NCBI GenBank assembly: GCA_013349485.1
Contig: DUZM01000030.1
Coordinates: 1-17,559 of the forward strand
Origin: Candidatus Hydrogenedentota bacterium
GTDB taxonomy: Bacteria; Hydrogenedentota; Hydrogenedentia; Hydrogenedentales; SLHB01
Direction of reading: 5' to 3'
Length of the DNA stretch: 17,559 nucleotides
The notes under the pieces were generated by a model. That model was not told the DNA's origin and made no database searches. It was given only the letters and a program-made list of their open reading frames with translations. The position numbers were made by a program, and so were the translations under genes. Positions 1 through 7,383 of this stretch are shown here, in pieces (position 1 is the stretch's first letter; every line of letters starts with the position of its first letter).

Positions 1-44
1 CCGACAAACGCGATATCCCGAAGCACAGATGGACCCCCAATATG

Positions 45-74
45 GATTGAGTAACGGTTGGAGCCTACTCAATC
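45..74. repeat. 9-bp perfect inverted repeat (stem-loop)
   Basis: GATTGAGTA (45-53) and TACTCAATC (66-74) are exact reverse complements separated by 12 bases. The loop can extend the stem with a few weaker pairs (GGTT against AGCC, one wobble). There is no T-run after it, so it is not a typical intrinsic terminator. It lies about 90 bases before the nitroreductase start and could be an operator or the end of an upstream transcript. I see no coding region in the rest of 1-164. Confidence 0.5.
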
Positions 75-164
75 TCTGGATCATGGCCAGCTCGACGATG
101 CACTTTGTACCGATGGTTACCAGCTGCACGCTCGCCACTCGACTGAATGGAAGGGAAGAACAGA

Positions 165-1088
165 ATGCCTGTTATGCACAGCCTCTATCGTGAGTCCGGT
201 AAAGTTAGGATCGACGCGGGTATCTGCAAGGAATGCGGTTCGTGCGCCAGGATATGCCCCGCTGAGGTGCTGAAAGCCCACAATGGAAAGGTCCAGGTTT
301 GCAGTGACAGCCCCTTCGGCTGCATCGCTTGCGGACATTGCATGATGGTTTGTCCGGAAGGGGCGATTACAGTGACAGGCCGTGGCATTTCGCCGGAGGA
401 CCTCCTGCCGCTGCCTGCTGCGGAGAAAAAGGCGGGACCGGAACAACTCGCTGCTCTAATGCAGTCCCGCCGGAGCGTTCGCCGATTCAGCGATAAGGAA
501 GTGGCCTCGGAGCTACTGGAGTGCATCGTTGAAATGGCTACAACGGCTCCCATGGGTATACCGCCCTGGGATATAGGCTGTGTGATGATTCGTGGGCGAG
601 AGGAAGTGCAGCGGCTTGCCGCCGAAGTAGTCAAAGGCTACGAGGGATTCCTCAAGATGTTCCGGCCCTGGTTGCTCAGCTTGATGCGTCCCTTTGTCGG
701 CAAAGCGAGGTACGTCATGTTCCTCCACTTCTTGCGGCCCCTTGCGGAGACTTACGTGCGTGGCCACCGCGAAGGACGCGACCACGTCTTTTATGAAGCG
801 CCCGCGCTCCTCATCTTCCACCATTCGCCATATGCGGACATATCCGATGCCATGATTGCCTGCACCTATGCCATGTTGGCGGCGGAATCGCTTGGCCTGG
901 GGAGCACCATAATCGGCGGCGCGCCGCCCATTATCCAACGAAACAGGGCGCTGTGCCAAAGACTGGGCGTGCCTGCCGACAGTACGCCGTCCGCGTGTCT
1001 GATCCTTGGACATCCAGCCACGCATTTTCGACGCACTATTCGGCGCCGGTTCACATGTGCGGACGCCGTGGATCGATTAGACGCATAA
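165..1088 (+). CDS. Nitroreductase family protein with N-terminal 2x[4Fe-4S] ferredoxin domain
   Basis: A 307-residue fusion. Residues 15-70 form a bacterial-type ferredoxin with two clusters of C-x2-C-x2-C-x3-C-P: Cys21/24/27/31 and Cys53/56/59/63. Residues about 94-300 form a nitroreductase fold that should bind FMN; the family's Arg-rich phosphate-binding start is seen as SRRSVRRF at 101-108. Such fusions are flavin oxidoreductases that can take electrons directly from the iron-sulfur clusters; the substrate cannot be told from sequence. No signal peptide is seen, so it is cytosolic. I chose the ATG at 165 because GGAAGGGAAG lies just before it; the in-frame ATG at 147 has no ribosome binding site. 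The next gene begins 12 bases after the stop, suggesting an operon. Family is confident, substrate unknown. Confidence 0.9.
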   Translation: MPVMHSLYRESGKVRIDAGICKECGSCARICPAEVLKAHNGKVQVCSDSPFGCIACGHCMMVCPEGAITVTGRGISPEDLLPLPAAEKKAGPEQLAALMQSRRSVRRFSDKEVASELLECIVEMATTAPMGIPPWDIGCVMIRGREEVQRLAAEVVKGYEGFLKMFRPWLLSLMRPFVGKARYVMFLHFLRPLAETYVRGHREGRDHVFYEAPALLIFHHSPYADISDAMIACTYAMLAAESLGLGSTIIGGAPPIIQRNRALCQRLGVPADSTPSACLILGHPATHFRRTIRRRFTCADAVDRLDA

Positions 1089-1100
1089 GGAAGGGAGCCA

Positions 1101-1700
1101 ATGAGTTCCGCCGTTCTTATCATTCTGATCCATCAATTCATCTTCCAGGGCATGTTTTTCACGAAGAATATCCTGCTGAGTCGCAGGCTGGGAACTCCTA
1201 TCAGGGGCAGAAATCGGGAAGCGAATTTGTCAATAGCGTTCTTCGGTTGCTTCATCGCCTTGTCCGTACTCCTGGGTTCCTTCGACGCGCCAATCGGAAC
1301 GATCGAATTGACGTCGAGAAATGTGGCCGCGACTATCGCCCTAGCGCTGCTTGTCGTGAATCTTCTTGTGGGCGCGGCGGCGCTAATCGGTTTGAGAGAT
1401 TCGTGGCGCGTGGGTGTTCTGGAGAATCAGCGGACAGACTTGATTGAAACGGGCATCTATCGTTTCTCACGAAATCCCTACTTTCTCGCCTATCTGGTGA
1501 TGTTCGCTGGTTACACCGTCCTTTTGCAGAGCGTAGTCCTCCTTCTTCTCTCAATCCTTGGATTCGCTATGATTCATGCGATGGTTCTAAAGGAGGAAAG
1601 GCATCTCACGGCACAGCACGGGGACAGGTATCGCCAGTACCTCGAAAGAACACCCAGATATATCATTAATTTGAGAAGTCACCACGGACGCGGCCAATGA
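1101..1700 (+). CDS. Isoprenylcysteine carboxyl methyltransferase (ICMT/PEMT)-like integral membrane protein
   Basis: A 199-residue polytopic membrane protein with hydrophobic segments near residues 3-20, 45-62, 77-100 and 130-155. The C-terminal half carries the ICMT/PEMT-type signature: GIYRFSRNPYF, a later LKEERHL, then YRQYLERTPRYI. In the family this region binds S-adenosylmethionine. The C-terminal motif is what supports methyltransferase activity; bacterial members are mostly uncharacterised, and prenylated protein substrates are not expected here, so lipid or small-molecule methylation is possible. AAGGAAGGGAG precedes the ATG. It follows the ferredoxin-nitroreductase by 12 bases, so the two are probably co-transcribed and may act on the same membrane-associated compound, which is inference. 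Confidence 0.8.
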   Translation: MSSAVLIILIHQFIFQGMFFTKNILLSRRLGTPIRGRNREANLSIAFFGCFIALSVLLGSFDAPIGTIELTSRNVAATIALALLVVNLLVGAAALIGLRDSWRVGVLENQRTDLIETGIYRFSRNPYFLAYLVMFAGYTVLLQSVVLLLLSILGFAMIHAMVLKEERHLTAQHGDRYRQYLERTPRYIINLRSHHGRGQ

Positions 1701-1835
1701 TTGTTCTCTTGCCGTTCAACCGGGAACGCGTCTAGTTCAATGTCCGCCGCACGTCAAGCAATTGCTCGTGCGGTTGACAATCAACGTGGTATAGTAAGCA
1801 CAGGAAAAGTGAGCCGGAACGCCGGCGGATGGGAC

Positions 1836-1863
1836 TTGACATGGGCGCGTTTCGCGATAGGAT
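1836..1863 (+). promoter_or_regulatory. Putative sigma-70-type promoter for the gene at 1933
   Basis: A perfect TTGACA (1836-1841) is followed after 16 bases by TAGGAT (1858-1863), four of six matches to the -10 consensus. This would give a leader of about 60 bases before the ATG at 1933. A second TTGACA at 1774-1779 has TATAGT only 10 bases away, which is too close to form a normal promoter. Confidence 0.45.
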
Positions 1864-1932
1864 AGGGTCGGACGGTTGCTGCCTCCGTGGCGAGAGCCGT
1901 AGCGCCTAGGAAAACGTTGAGGAGTATAGACA

Positions 1933-2271
1933 ATGATAAGCGACAAGATCGTGTGTCTGCGCGTGAAACGGGGGTTCTACGAGGAAAAGCCTTGGGCCTA
2001 TGTGGGCAAAGTCCGCCAGTTCTCGGAGAATTGGGTAGCCATCGACGCGCGCGGCATCTACGTGTTCCGAACCCAGACGATGTCGATTGAGGTTGACCAA
2101 GAGGTCCGAGGTTTCGTCATTCCCAGAGAGAGCATTGCGAGCATCCGTGTTCTTCCGGATGATTTCGATCGGAAATCCATCCAGGTCGACCTCGCCGATT
2201 CGAAACTCCGTATGTTGGTCAAAGGGGCGCCCGACTGCTTCATCGGGGACGTGGCGGCCGGCGGAGCGTGA
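1933..2271 (+). CDS. Hypothetical small beta-rich protein (112 aa)
   Basis: I do not recognise this gene. It encodes 112 residues with no signal peptide or membrane segment. The alternation of hydrophobic and polar residues over about 5-105, with turns such as ENWVAIDARGIYVF and ESIASIRVLPDD, suggests a small beta-barrel of SH3 or Sm-like type, but this is only an impression. The end carries Lys-Gly-Ala-Pro-Asp-Cys. AGGAG (1919-1923) precedes the ATG at 1933 at good spacing, and a promoter-like pair sits at 1836-1863. It appears to be a single-gene unit, with a hairpin immediately after its stop codon. The ordinary codon use and good ribosome binding site support it as real. Confidence 0.65.
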   Translation: MISDKIVCLRVKRGFYEEKPWAYVGKVRQFSENWVAIDARGIYVFRTQTMSIEVDQEVRGFVIPRESIASIRVLPDDFDRKSIQVDLADSKLRMLVKGAPDCFIGDVAAGGA

Positions 2272-2272
2272 C

Positions 2273-2291
2273 CGCAGCCGGAGTGGCTGCG
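2273..2291 (+). terminator. GC-rich hairpin directly after a stop codon, possible terminator
   Basis: CGCAGCC (2273-2279) and GGCTGCG (2285-2291) form a 7-bp stem with a five-base loop, starting two bases after the stop of the small unknown gene. No T-run follows, so it would be an atypical intrinsic terminator or an RNA 3'-end stabiliser. The rest of 2292-2516 holds no gene I can support; an A8 tract at 2436-2443 next to a 4-bp stem is too weak to call. Confidence 0.35.
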
Positions 2292-2516
2292 ACGGCACAG
2301 GGCGCGGCCCGAGTGTCCCATCCCCGGTAGGAGCATTCAAGAGGGGGCCGCAATCATTTTCTATCGAGCCGTTTAGCAACGCGCCATGCGGTAATGAACG
2401 CGCTCCGCCTTGCCGATAGACGGCGCGACGTGCAAAAAAAAGCCGAGGGCTGATCGCTCAAGGCTGACAGCGCCACACATTGAACTTCCCCAGTGCACAA
2501 AGTACACTTTCTCGCT

Positions 2517-4067
2517 ATGCAGAATATCCCCGACAGACACTTCCTGCCGCGTCTGCGGCGCAGGTACCCGATGCGATACGACACCGTGGCGATGCTTTTC
2601 TACTTGTTGGTCGTGTACGTCTGGGGGCTGCGGATTCACCCGCTCGGCCGCGATTACGCCGTGCTGGCGGAGCGCGGCTCCGGATTGCCGTTCCCGGCAA
2701 GGGTGTTGTTCTCCGCCGAGATGCGGTTTTTCGAGGCGAACCCGCTCGGATATCACTTGGTGAACCTGGCACTTCTCTACGGCTGCATGCTCCTGCTCTA
2801 TCACATCGTGTGCCGGGTAGTGGCCGGCCCCAAATGGCTCGGGCTTCTCGCGGCCGTGTTGTTCATGGCGAACCCCGTGCACAGCGAATCCATGCTCAAC
2901 CTCGGCGGCATCGTCGACCTCGTCCCGTGTATTTTGGCCTTGGCCGCGTTCCTCGGGTACGTCGTCTATGCCGCCGATCCGAGTTTACTGAAGGCAATTG
3001 CCGCGCTGGCCCTCTTCGCGCTGGCCGCATTGCCACACCCCGACAATCTTGCCCTGGTCGCGGCGTTGGCGCTCTACGAGGCCGTGGCAGTCAAGCGCGA
3101 AAACCGACGATTCGTCCGCTTGGCGCCATTCTTGGCGTTGGGCGTTGTGGGAAGCGCGATCCATTGGCAAACGTTGGCGACGCAAGGGCTCAGCCCGGCC
3201 CGTAAATTCGCCCCGCTGTATTTCATCTTCTATCCCGTTGGTTTTCTGCCGGAAACCGCGCGGCGGTTTGTCGAGCATCCGTCGTTAGGGTGGGTGTCCG
3301 CCGGGGTAATCGCGGTTTTATTGGCGTTGGTTTTCCGAAAGGCGCGTCATCCTGCCGTTCCATTCGGTTTTCTCGCCATGGCGGCGGTTCGCCTTTCACA
3401 GGGGACACGCGCCGTCGACCCCGTCCATCTCGTCGGCGGCGGACAGCTTCTCTTGGCTAACGCCTTCTTTTGCCTCGCCCTGTGCGCGGTGTTCTTCCGG
3501 ATGATGGCGCACCCGAAGTGGCCTCGCATCGTCATCGGCGGCACCACGTTGCTGGGCGCGGTTCTTCTTGGCCTGCAAATCCGCTCCGTATGCGCGTGGC
3601 GTCACGCGGGCTCACAGGTCCGCACGTTCCAAGCCGAGGCCGCGCTGGCCGCTGCAACCGAATCGCCGGGCGAGACGCTAGGCCTCATCCCCAATTATCA
3701 ATATTATGTCGGCGCGCCCATGTGCTTGTCCGAGTCCATCGCCTATGATACGCCCTTTGGCAAAGCGCTGCCCGCGACTTCCCTCCTGCCGCTGCACTAC
3801 GACAAGCCGGGGCGTGTCGAGGTCGCTATCGAGGCATGGGGGCCGAGGACGGGACGGGTGGTTGTCAAAGGCAAGACGCCGCTCGAGCTGGCGCCTTGGC
3901 CCTATCGGCTTTCACGGCCGCACAACGTACACGAAGCCGCCCACGTCCGACTCAAAGTGGTCAAGGCGGACGCCGATTCTTACGTAATCGAGGTGACAGC
4001 GAAACGCGACGTACTCCCGCGCAAGTTGGTTTCGGCGCCTACGCCATCCTTTGCATCGGGCCAGTAA
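2517..4067 (+). CDS. GT-C-like polytopic membrane protein (TMTC/PMT-type glycosyltransferase relative)
   Basis: A protein of 516 residues from the ATG at 2517. About ten hydrophobic segments fill the first 370 residues, followed by a soluble C-terminal part of about 140 residues. The stretch running from NPLGYHLVNLALL through LLAAVLFMANPVHSESM to GIVDL matches the pattern found in TMTC-like and dolichyl-phosphate-mannose mannosyltransferases of the GT-C fold, which use lipid-linked sugars on the outer face of the membrane. The usual paired acidic motif in the first outer loop is not evident; HPLGRDYAVL stands in its place, so catalytic activity is uncertain. The start is also uncertain: GTG 2493, ATG 2517 and ATG 2571 are in frame, and only 2571 has even a weak Shine-Dalgarno (AGGT). 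It could be an inactive relative. Confidence 0.7.
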   Translation: MQNIPDRHFLPRLRRRYPMRYDTVAMLFYLLVVYVWGLRIHPLGRDYAVLAERGSGLPFPARVLFSAEMRFFEANPLGYHLVNLALLYGCMLLLYHIVCRVVAGPKWLGLLAAVLFMANPVHSESMLNLGGIVDLVPCILALAAFLGYVVYAADPSLLKAIAALALFALAALPHPDNLALVAALALYEAVAVKRENRRFVRLAPFLALGVVGSAIHWQTLATQGLSPARKFAPLYFIFYPVGFLPETARRFVEHPSLGWVSAGVIAVLLALVFRKARHPAVPFGFLAMAAVRLSQGTRAVDPVHLVGGGQLLLANAFFCLALCAVFFRMMAHPKWPRIVIGGTTLLGAVLLGLQIRSVCAWRHAGSQVRTFQAEAALAAATESPGETLGLIPNYQYYVGAPMCLSESIAYDTPFGKALPATSLLPLHYDKPGRVEVAIEAWGPRTGRVVVKGKTPLELAPWPYRLSRPHNVHEAAHVRLKVVKADADSYVIEVTAKRDVLPRKLVSAPTPSFASGQ

Positions 4068-4119
4068 GAAATGGGGCGGAGAAAGCCCCCTGGGACTGGC
4101 GAGGTCCGCTGCGCCGGCC

Positions 4120-5184
4120 CTACCTGGGAGGAACTTGGGAGAATTCTCGAAACAGGGCCCTTCGCGCCTGCTCGAGCATCTTAAGGCGTGTAACGGATCG
4201 CAATTCGACGCCAAGCGATTTCGACAAGGGCTGAAGAAGATCAAGCGCCCGTTCGTCTTTGACCAGCACGGAGGCCGGCAGAAGCCCGGAACGCTCGACG
4301 GCCTGCAACAAGCCCGCTTGGAACGCCGAGCTGAAATCCCAGGGCGAAGTGAGATCCATCCCAAGGATCATGCCAGAACGCTGATCGACAAACATAAGCG
4401 CCATGGGATAGTAGGGACTCGCGGCTTCGTCTTCCTCGTCTTCCACTGCCATGGGGCTATGGAAGAAATGCGCCTCGATAGTGCCGTTCCCTGGAAACAT
4501 GCCTCGCTTAAGACGTTCCAGCTTTAATTCATCCGGGGGCGGAACGGCAAGTGTTTCGTCGCTCCTTTCAGGAATCAACCATTGATCCTCCCACGCGATG
4601 CCTTCATTCGCGTTTCGGGGAACCGTCACGAGCAGGCGTCCTGCGAGGCCCTTGTCCTTCGGGATAAGCAGGTCTTCATCGTCTCTCTTGCGCTCCGATA
4701 TGCGTATGACTTGCTGCAATGCAATCTTTAGAAATCGCGCCTCCTGCGTTGTAATGGGTCTTGGGAAGCGCGCTCGCTCCAACTTTCTGAACATCGGCCA
4801 CGCAGCGCGACCTCGGAACTTCAAACCCAGCCGGCGTATGATGGCAATGTCAGACTTTGTAAGCTCCGTTCTGTCCTCGAACGAGGCCAAGAGGCACTCT
4901 TGCTGGACAAAAGCATCGAATGCTTCCTCGAGATTGTCCGATAGGGCGCCATCAAACAGCCGTTCCAAGCTCGTCAACCCGCGCGGGCCAAGGTACACCC
5001 CCAAAGCAAGCCGTTCGCCCAGATTGCCCATGATCGAGCAATAGCCGATTTCGCCCGACTCGGGATCCTGCACGCCGAATATGTCGGAATCCAACATCCA
5101 ATCCCAACACGCGGCTTTCTTGAAGGCGATTGCGCTATCGAACAGGCCTTTCCATTCTTCGATCGAGGGAGACGTATCGTTCAT
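4120..5184 (-). CDS. Uncharacterised protein resembling DUF7309-DUF6930 proteins
   Basis: A soluble 354-residue protein with no signal or membrane segment. The N-terminal 100 residues (WDWMLDSDIFGVQDPESGE, then GYCSIMGNLGERLALGVYLG) look like the DUF7309-type domain often joined to a DUF6930-type C-terminal domain; function is unknown for both. The C-terminal half contains an acidic patch EDEEDEA and a beta-rich segment with PMALMFVDQRSGMILGMDL. I placed the start at 5184 (MNDTSPSIEEW), where AGGA lies upstream. The frame stays open to 6087, but that part is only the antisense of the cyclohydrolase gene. It is convergent with the GT-C gene (52 bases between stops) and divergent from the purine operon. 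The domain names come from memory of the family pattern and should be checked with a profile search. Confidence 0.7.
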   Translation of the reverse strand: MNDTSPSIEEWKGLFDSAIAFKKAACWDWMLDSDIFGVQDPESGEIGYCSIMGNLGERLALGVYLGPRGLTSLERLFDGALSDNLEEAFDAFVQQECLLASFEDRTELTKSDIAIIRRLGLKFRGRAAWPMFRKLERARFPRPITTQEARFLKIALQQVIRISERKRDDEDLLIPKDKGLAGRLLVTVPRNANEGIAWEDQWLIPERSDETLAVPPPDELKLERLKRGMFPGNGTIEAHFFHSPMAVEDEEDEAASPYYPMALMFVDQRSGMILGMDLTSPWDFSSAFQAGLLQAVERSGLLPASVLVKDERALDLLQPLSKSLGVELRSVTRLKMLEQARRALFREFSQVPPR

Positions 5185-5322
5185 AGAGCAAGCATTTCCT
5201 ATCGATTGCCCCGCCTTGGCGCGCCGCCACCGGCCACGCCGTAGTAAGTTGTCGAGCCCCTTGCCGCGCCGAATGTACCTGAGCGTGGCTGCTTGATTCA
5301 AACCCGCCGCGTCGGACTCGAG

Positions 5323-5339
5323 GTCCGCCGCAGGCGGAC
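5323..5339. repeat. GC-rich palindrome in a divergent promoter region
   Basis: GTCCGCC (5323-5329) and GGCGGAC (5333-5339) are exact reverse complements with a three-base loop. It lies upstream of both flanking genes, so it is not a terminator for either. It could be an operator, or a copy of a small interspersed palindromic element; copies elsewhere in the genome would decide. Confidence 0.45.
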
Positions 5340-5400
5340 TCGCTTGCGTCAGCCCTTGGCCCTTTTCCCGGCGACTGCGATGACACGGTGACTGCAATGA

Positions 5401-5430
5401 TTCGCATTCTTCACAGAAATGGCGTATTAT
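5401..5430 (+). promoter_or_regulatory. Putative sigma-70-type promoter for the IMP cyclohydrolase-purD operon
   Basis: TTCGCA (5401-5406, four of six) and TATTAT (5425-5430, five of six) are separated by 18 bases. The transcript would begin near 5437, leaving about 60 bases of leader before the start at 5497. Confidence 0.4.
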
Positions 5431-5496
5431 TCTGGGTCCTTTCCCTGAAATGTCGTGCGCGACACAGATGACGACAAATGCGGAGGAGGGATGCTG

Positions 5497-6102
5497 ATGG
5501 AGAAGATCAAGCGTGCCATTGTGAGCTGCTATGACAAGCGGGGTGTGGTCGAGTTTGCCCAAGTATTGCGGGAATTCGACGTCGAGATTGTCAGCACCGC
5601 GAACACCCGCCAGGCGCTGCTGGACGGCGTCGTCGAGGCCATGCCCATAGCCGATTTTACCGGTGTGCCCGAGATGCTGGACGGTCGCGTCAAATCGCTG
5701 CATCCCAAGATCCATGCGGGGCTTTTGGCTATCCGCGACAAGAAGCTCCATGTCGAGCAGATGCAAGCCCATGAGTTCAAATGGATTGACATGGTCGTGG
5801 TCAATCTGCATCCCGTCGTCGAGCTTATGAGACAACCCCGGATAACGCCCGAGGAAGTCGTCGAGCAGATCGACATCGGCGGGACTGCCCTGGTCCGATC
5901 GGCCGCGAAGAACTTCCGGTACGTGGCGATCGTGGTAAACCCCGATCGATACAAGGCCGTGATTCACGAGATGCGCGCACATGACGGCGGGCTGTCCTAC
6001 GCGACCCGATACCGGCTCGCGCAAGAGGCTTTCGCATCCATTGCGCAATATGACAAAACGATCGCAGACTACCTTAGCAGCACCCAACCGTCGGAGGAGT
6101 AA
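5497..6102 (+). CDS. purH: Stand-alone IMP cyclohydrolase domain (N-terminal half of PurH), divergent active site
   Basis: A 201-residue MGS-like/IMP cyclohydrolase domain, which closes the ring of FAICAR to give IMP, the last step of purine synthesis. It aligns end to end with the N-terminal part of bifunctional PurH; the AICAR transformylase half (about 300 residues) is absent, and purD follows instead. Conserved parts include Lys14, TGVPEMLDGRVKSLHPKIH (55-73, with Arg64 and Lys66), EQIDIGG (123-129) and RSAAKN (134-139). Oddly, several usually fixed residues differ: SVSDK is SCYDK, the phosphate loop S-T-G-G-T is S-T-A-N-T (33-37), and NLYPF is NLHPV (103-107). I chose the ATG at 5497, which the GGAGGAGGG at 5482-5490 fits best; ATG 5491 and GTG 5455 are alternatives. 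The fold is certain, but activity as a cyclohydrolase is less so. Confidence 0.85.
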   Translation: MEKIKRAIVSCYDKRGVVEFAQVLREFDVEIVSTANTRQALLDGVVEAMPIADFTGVPEMLDGRVKSLHPKIHAGLLAIRDKKLHVEQMQAHEFKWIDMVVVNLHPVVELMRQPRITPEEVVEQIDIGGTALVRSAAKNFRYVAIVVNPDRYKAVIHEMRAHDGGLSYATRYRLAQEAFASIAQYDKTIADYLSSTQPSEE

Positions 6103-6105
6103 GCC

Positions 6106-7383
6106 GTGAACGTCTTGCTAGTCGGCAGCGGGGGACGCGAACACGCCCTCGCCTGGAAGATTGCCCAAAGCCCATTGCTGGACAAGCTATACTGCGCGCC
6201 CGGCAATCCGGGCATGGCCGCGCTCGCCGAGTGCGCGGACATTGCCGCGACCGAGTTCCACAAACTGATCGCGTTCGCGAAGGATCGCGCCGTCGAACTC
6301 ACGGTTGTCGGTCCCGAGGACCCGCTCGCCAAGGGCATTGCGGATTGTTTTGCGGAAGCGGGACTCGTGGTCTTTGGCCCAAAGGCGGCCGCGGCCCAGC
6401 TCGAGGCCAGCAAAGCCTTCGCGAAGCAGATGATGGTGCGCTACGGTATTCCAACGGGGGCCTACGAGGAATTCACCGACGCCGACGCAGCCATGGCGTA
6501 CGTAAGGGCAAAAGGCGCGCCGATTGTCATCAAGGCGGACGGCCTGGCCGCCGGGAAAGGCGTTACGGTGGCCCACGACGTGGATACGGCCCTCGACGCC
6601 ATTCGGGTTGCTATGCTCGATAAGGCGTTCGGCGACGCCGGCGGCAAGGTGGTCGTCGAGGAGTGTTTGATAGGCGAAGAAGCCTCGATTCTTGCGTTTA
6701 CGGACGGTGCAACCGTGCTGCCCATGGCGCCGAGCCAGGACCACAAACCGATCTTTGACGGCGATCGAGGCCCGAATACCGGCGGCATGGGCGCCTATTC
6801 GCCCGCGCCGGTGGTAACGCCCGAGATGTTTGAGGAGGTACAAAGGACTATCCTCCAGCCGTGTGTGGACGGTATGGCGAAAGAAGGCAAACCGTATGCG
6901 GGCGTCCTCTACGCCGGGCTCATGATCACGGAGTCGGGTCCCCAGGTAATCGAGTTCAACTGCCGGTTCGGCGATCCCGAGACCCAGGTTGTGCTGCCGC
7001 GTATGAAAAGCGACATTCTCCCCGTGATGATGGCGTGCTGCAACGGCACGCTCGATCAAGTCGAAATCGAGTGGGACGACCGCGCCTGCGTCACCGTCGT
7101 GATGGCCTCGGGCGGGTACCCGAGGGAATACGAGAAAGGCAAACCGATAACGGGCATCGAGGCCGCCGAACAGGACGCGGACGTTACCGTGTTTCACGCA
7201 GGCACGCGATTGGACGGGTCCGCGCTCCTGACAAACGGCGGTCGCGTGCTCGGCGTCACCGCGCTCGGCCCGGATATCGAGTCAACCGTCGAGAAAGCCT
7301 ACGCGGCCGTCGAAAAAATCCACTTCGAATGCGCCCACTACCGCACCGACATCGGCCTGAAAGCCTTGAATCGCTTAGCGTGA
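6106..7383 (+). CDS. purD: Phosphoribosylamine-glycine ligase (GAR synthetase)
   Basis: A full-length 425-residue PurD, which joins glycine to phosphoribosylamine with ATP to form GAR, the second step of purine synthesis, in the cytosol. The N-terminal domain begins MNVLLVGSGGREHALAWK, followed by APGNPG and VGPEDPLAKGI. The ATP-grasp region has VIKADGLAAGKGV, then SQDHKPIFDGDRGPNTGGMG and IEFNCRFGDPETQ, which hold the nucleotide and metal ligands of the family. Length and motifs are normal. It starts with GTG at 6106, with GGAGGAG just before it, and is only three bases past the cyclohydrolase stop, so the two are surely co-transcribed. Expression likely follows the upstream promoter near 5401-5430. 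Confidence 0.97.
   Translation: MNVLLVGSGGREHALAWKIAQSPLLDKLYCAPGNPGMAALAECADIAATEFHKLIAFAKDRAVELTVVGPEDPLAKGIADCFAEAGLVVFGPKAAAAQLEASKAFAKQMMVRYGIPTGAYEEFTDADAAMAYVRAKGAPIVIKADGLAAGKGVTVAHDVDTALDAIRVAMLDKAFGDAGGKVVVEECLIGEEASILAFTDGATVLPMAPSQDHKPIFDGDRGPNTGGMGAYSPAPVVTPEMFEEVQRTILQPCVDGMAKEGKPYAGVLYAGLMITESGPQVIEFNCRFGDPETQVVLPRMKSDILPVMMACCNGTLDQVEIEWDDRACVTVVMASGGYPREYEKGKPITGIEAAEQDADVTVFHAGTRLDGSALLTNGGRVLGVTALGPDIESTVEKAYAAVEKIHFECAHYRTDIGLKALNRLA

Larger units (their letters stand above)
5185..5496. other. Divergent intergenic region before the purine operon
   Basis: About 310 bases with no gene I can support. It holds a strong palindrome (5323-5339), a sigma-70-like promoter toward the purine genes (5401-5430), and a small hairpin TGTCG-TGCG-CGACA at 5451-5464 in the leader. 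No PurR-type box was seen, nor any conserved purine riboswitch core that I could recognise. Confidence 0.5.

Noticed and set aside
1774..1795. TTGACA and TATAGT as a promoter pair
   Set aside because: They are only 10 bases apart, too close for sigma-70; the pair at 1836-1863 has acceptable spacing.
2436..2454. A8 tract next to a small stem, read as a minus-strand terminator
   Set aside because: The stem has only four pairs and no minus-strand gene lies upstream of it.
5185..6087. The minus-strand frame of the DUF7309/DUF6930-like gene stays open for 900 more bases across the purine gene
   Set aside because: The extension is the exact antisense of the well-supported IMP cyclohydrolase gene, and the conserved family start with a ribosome binding site is at 5184.
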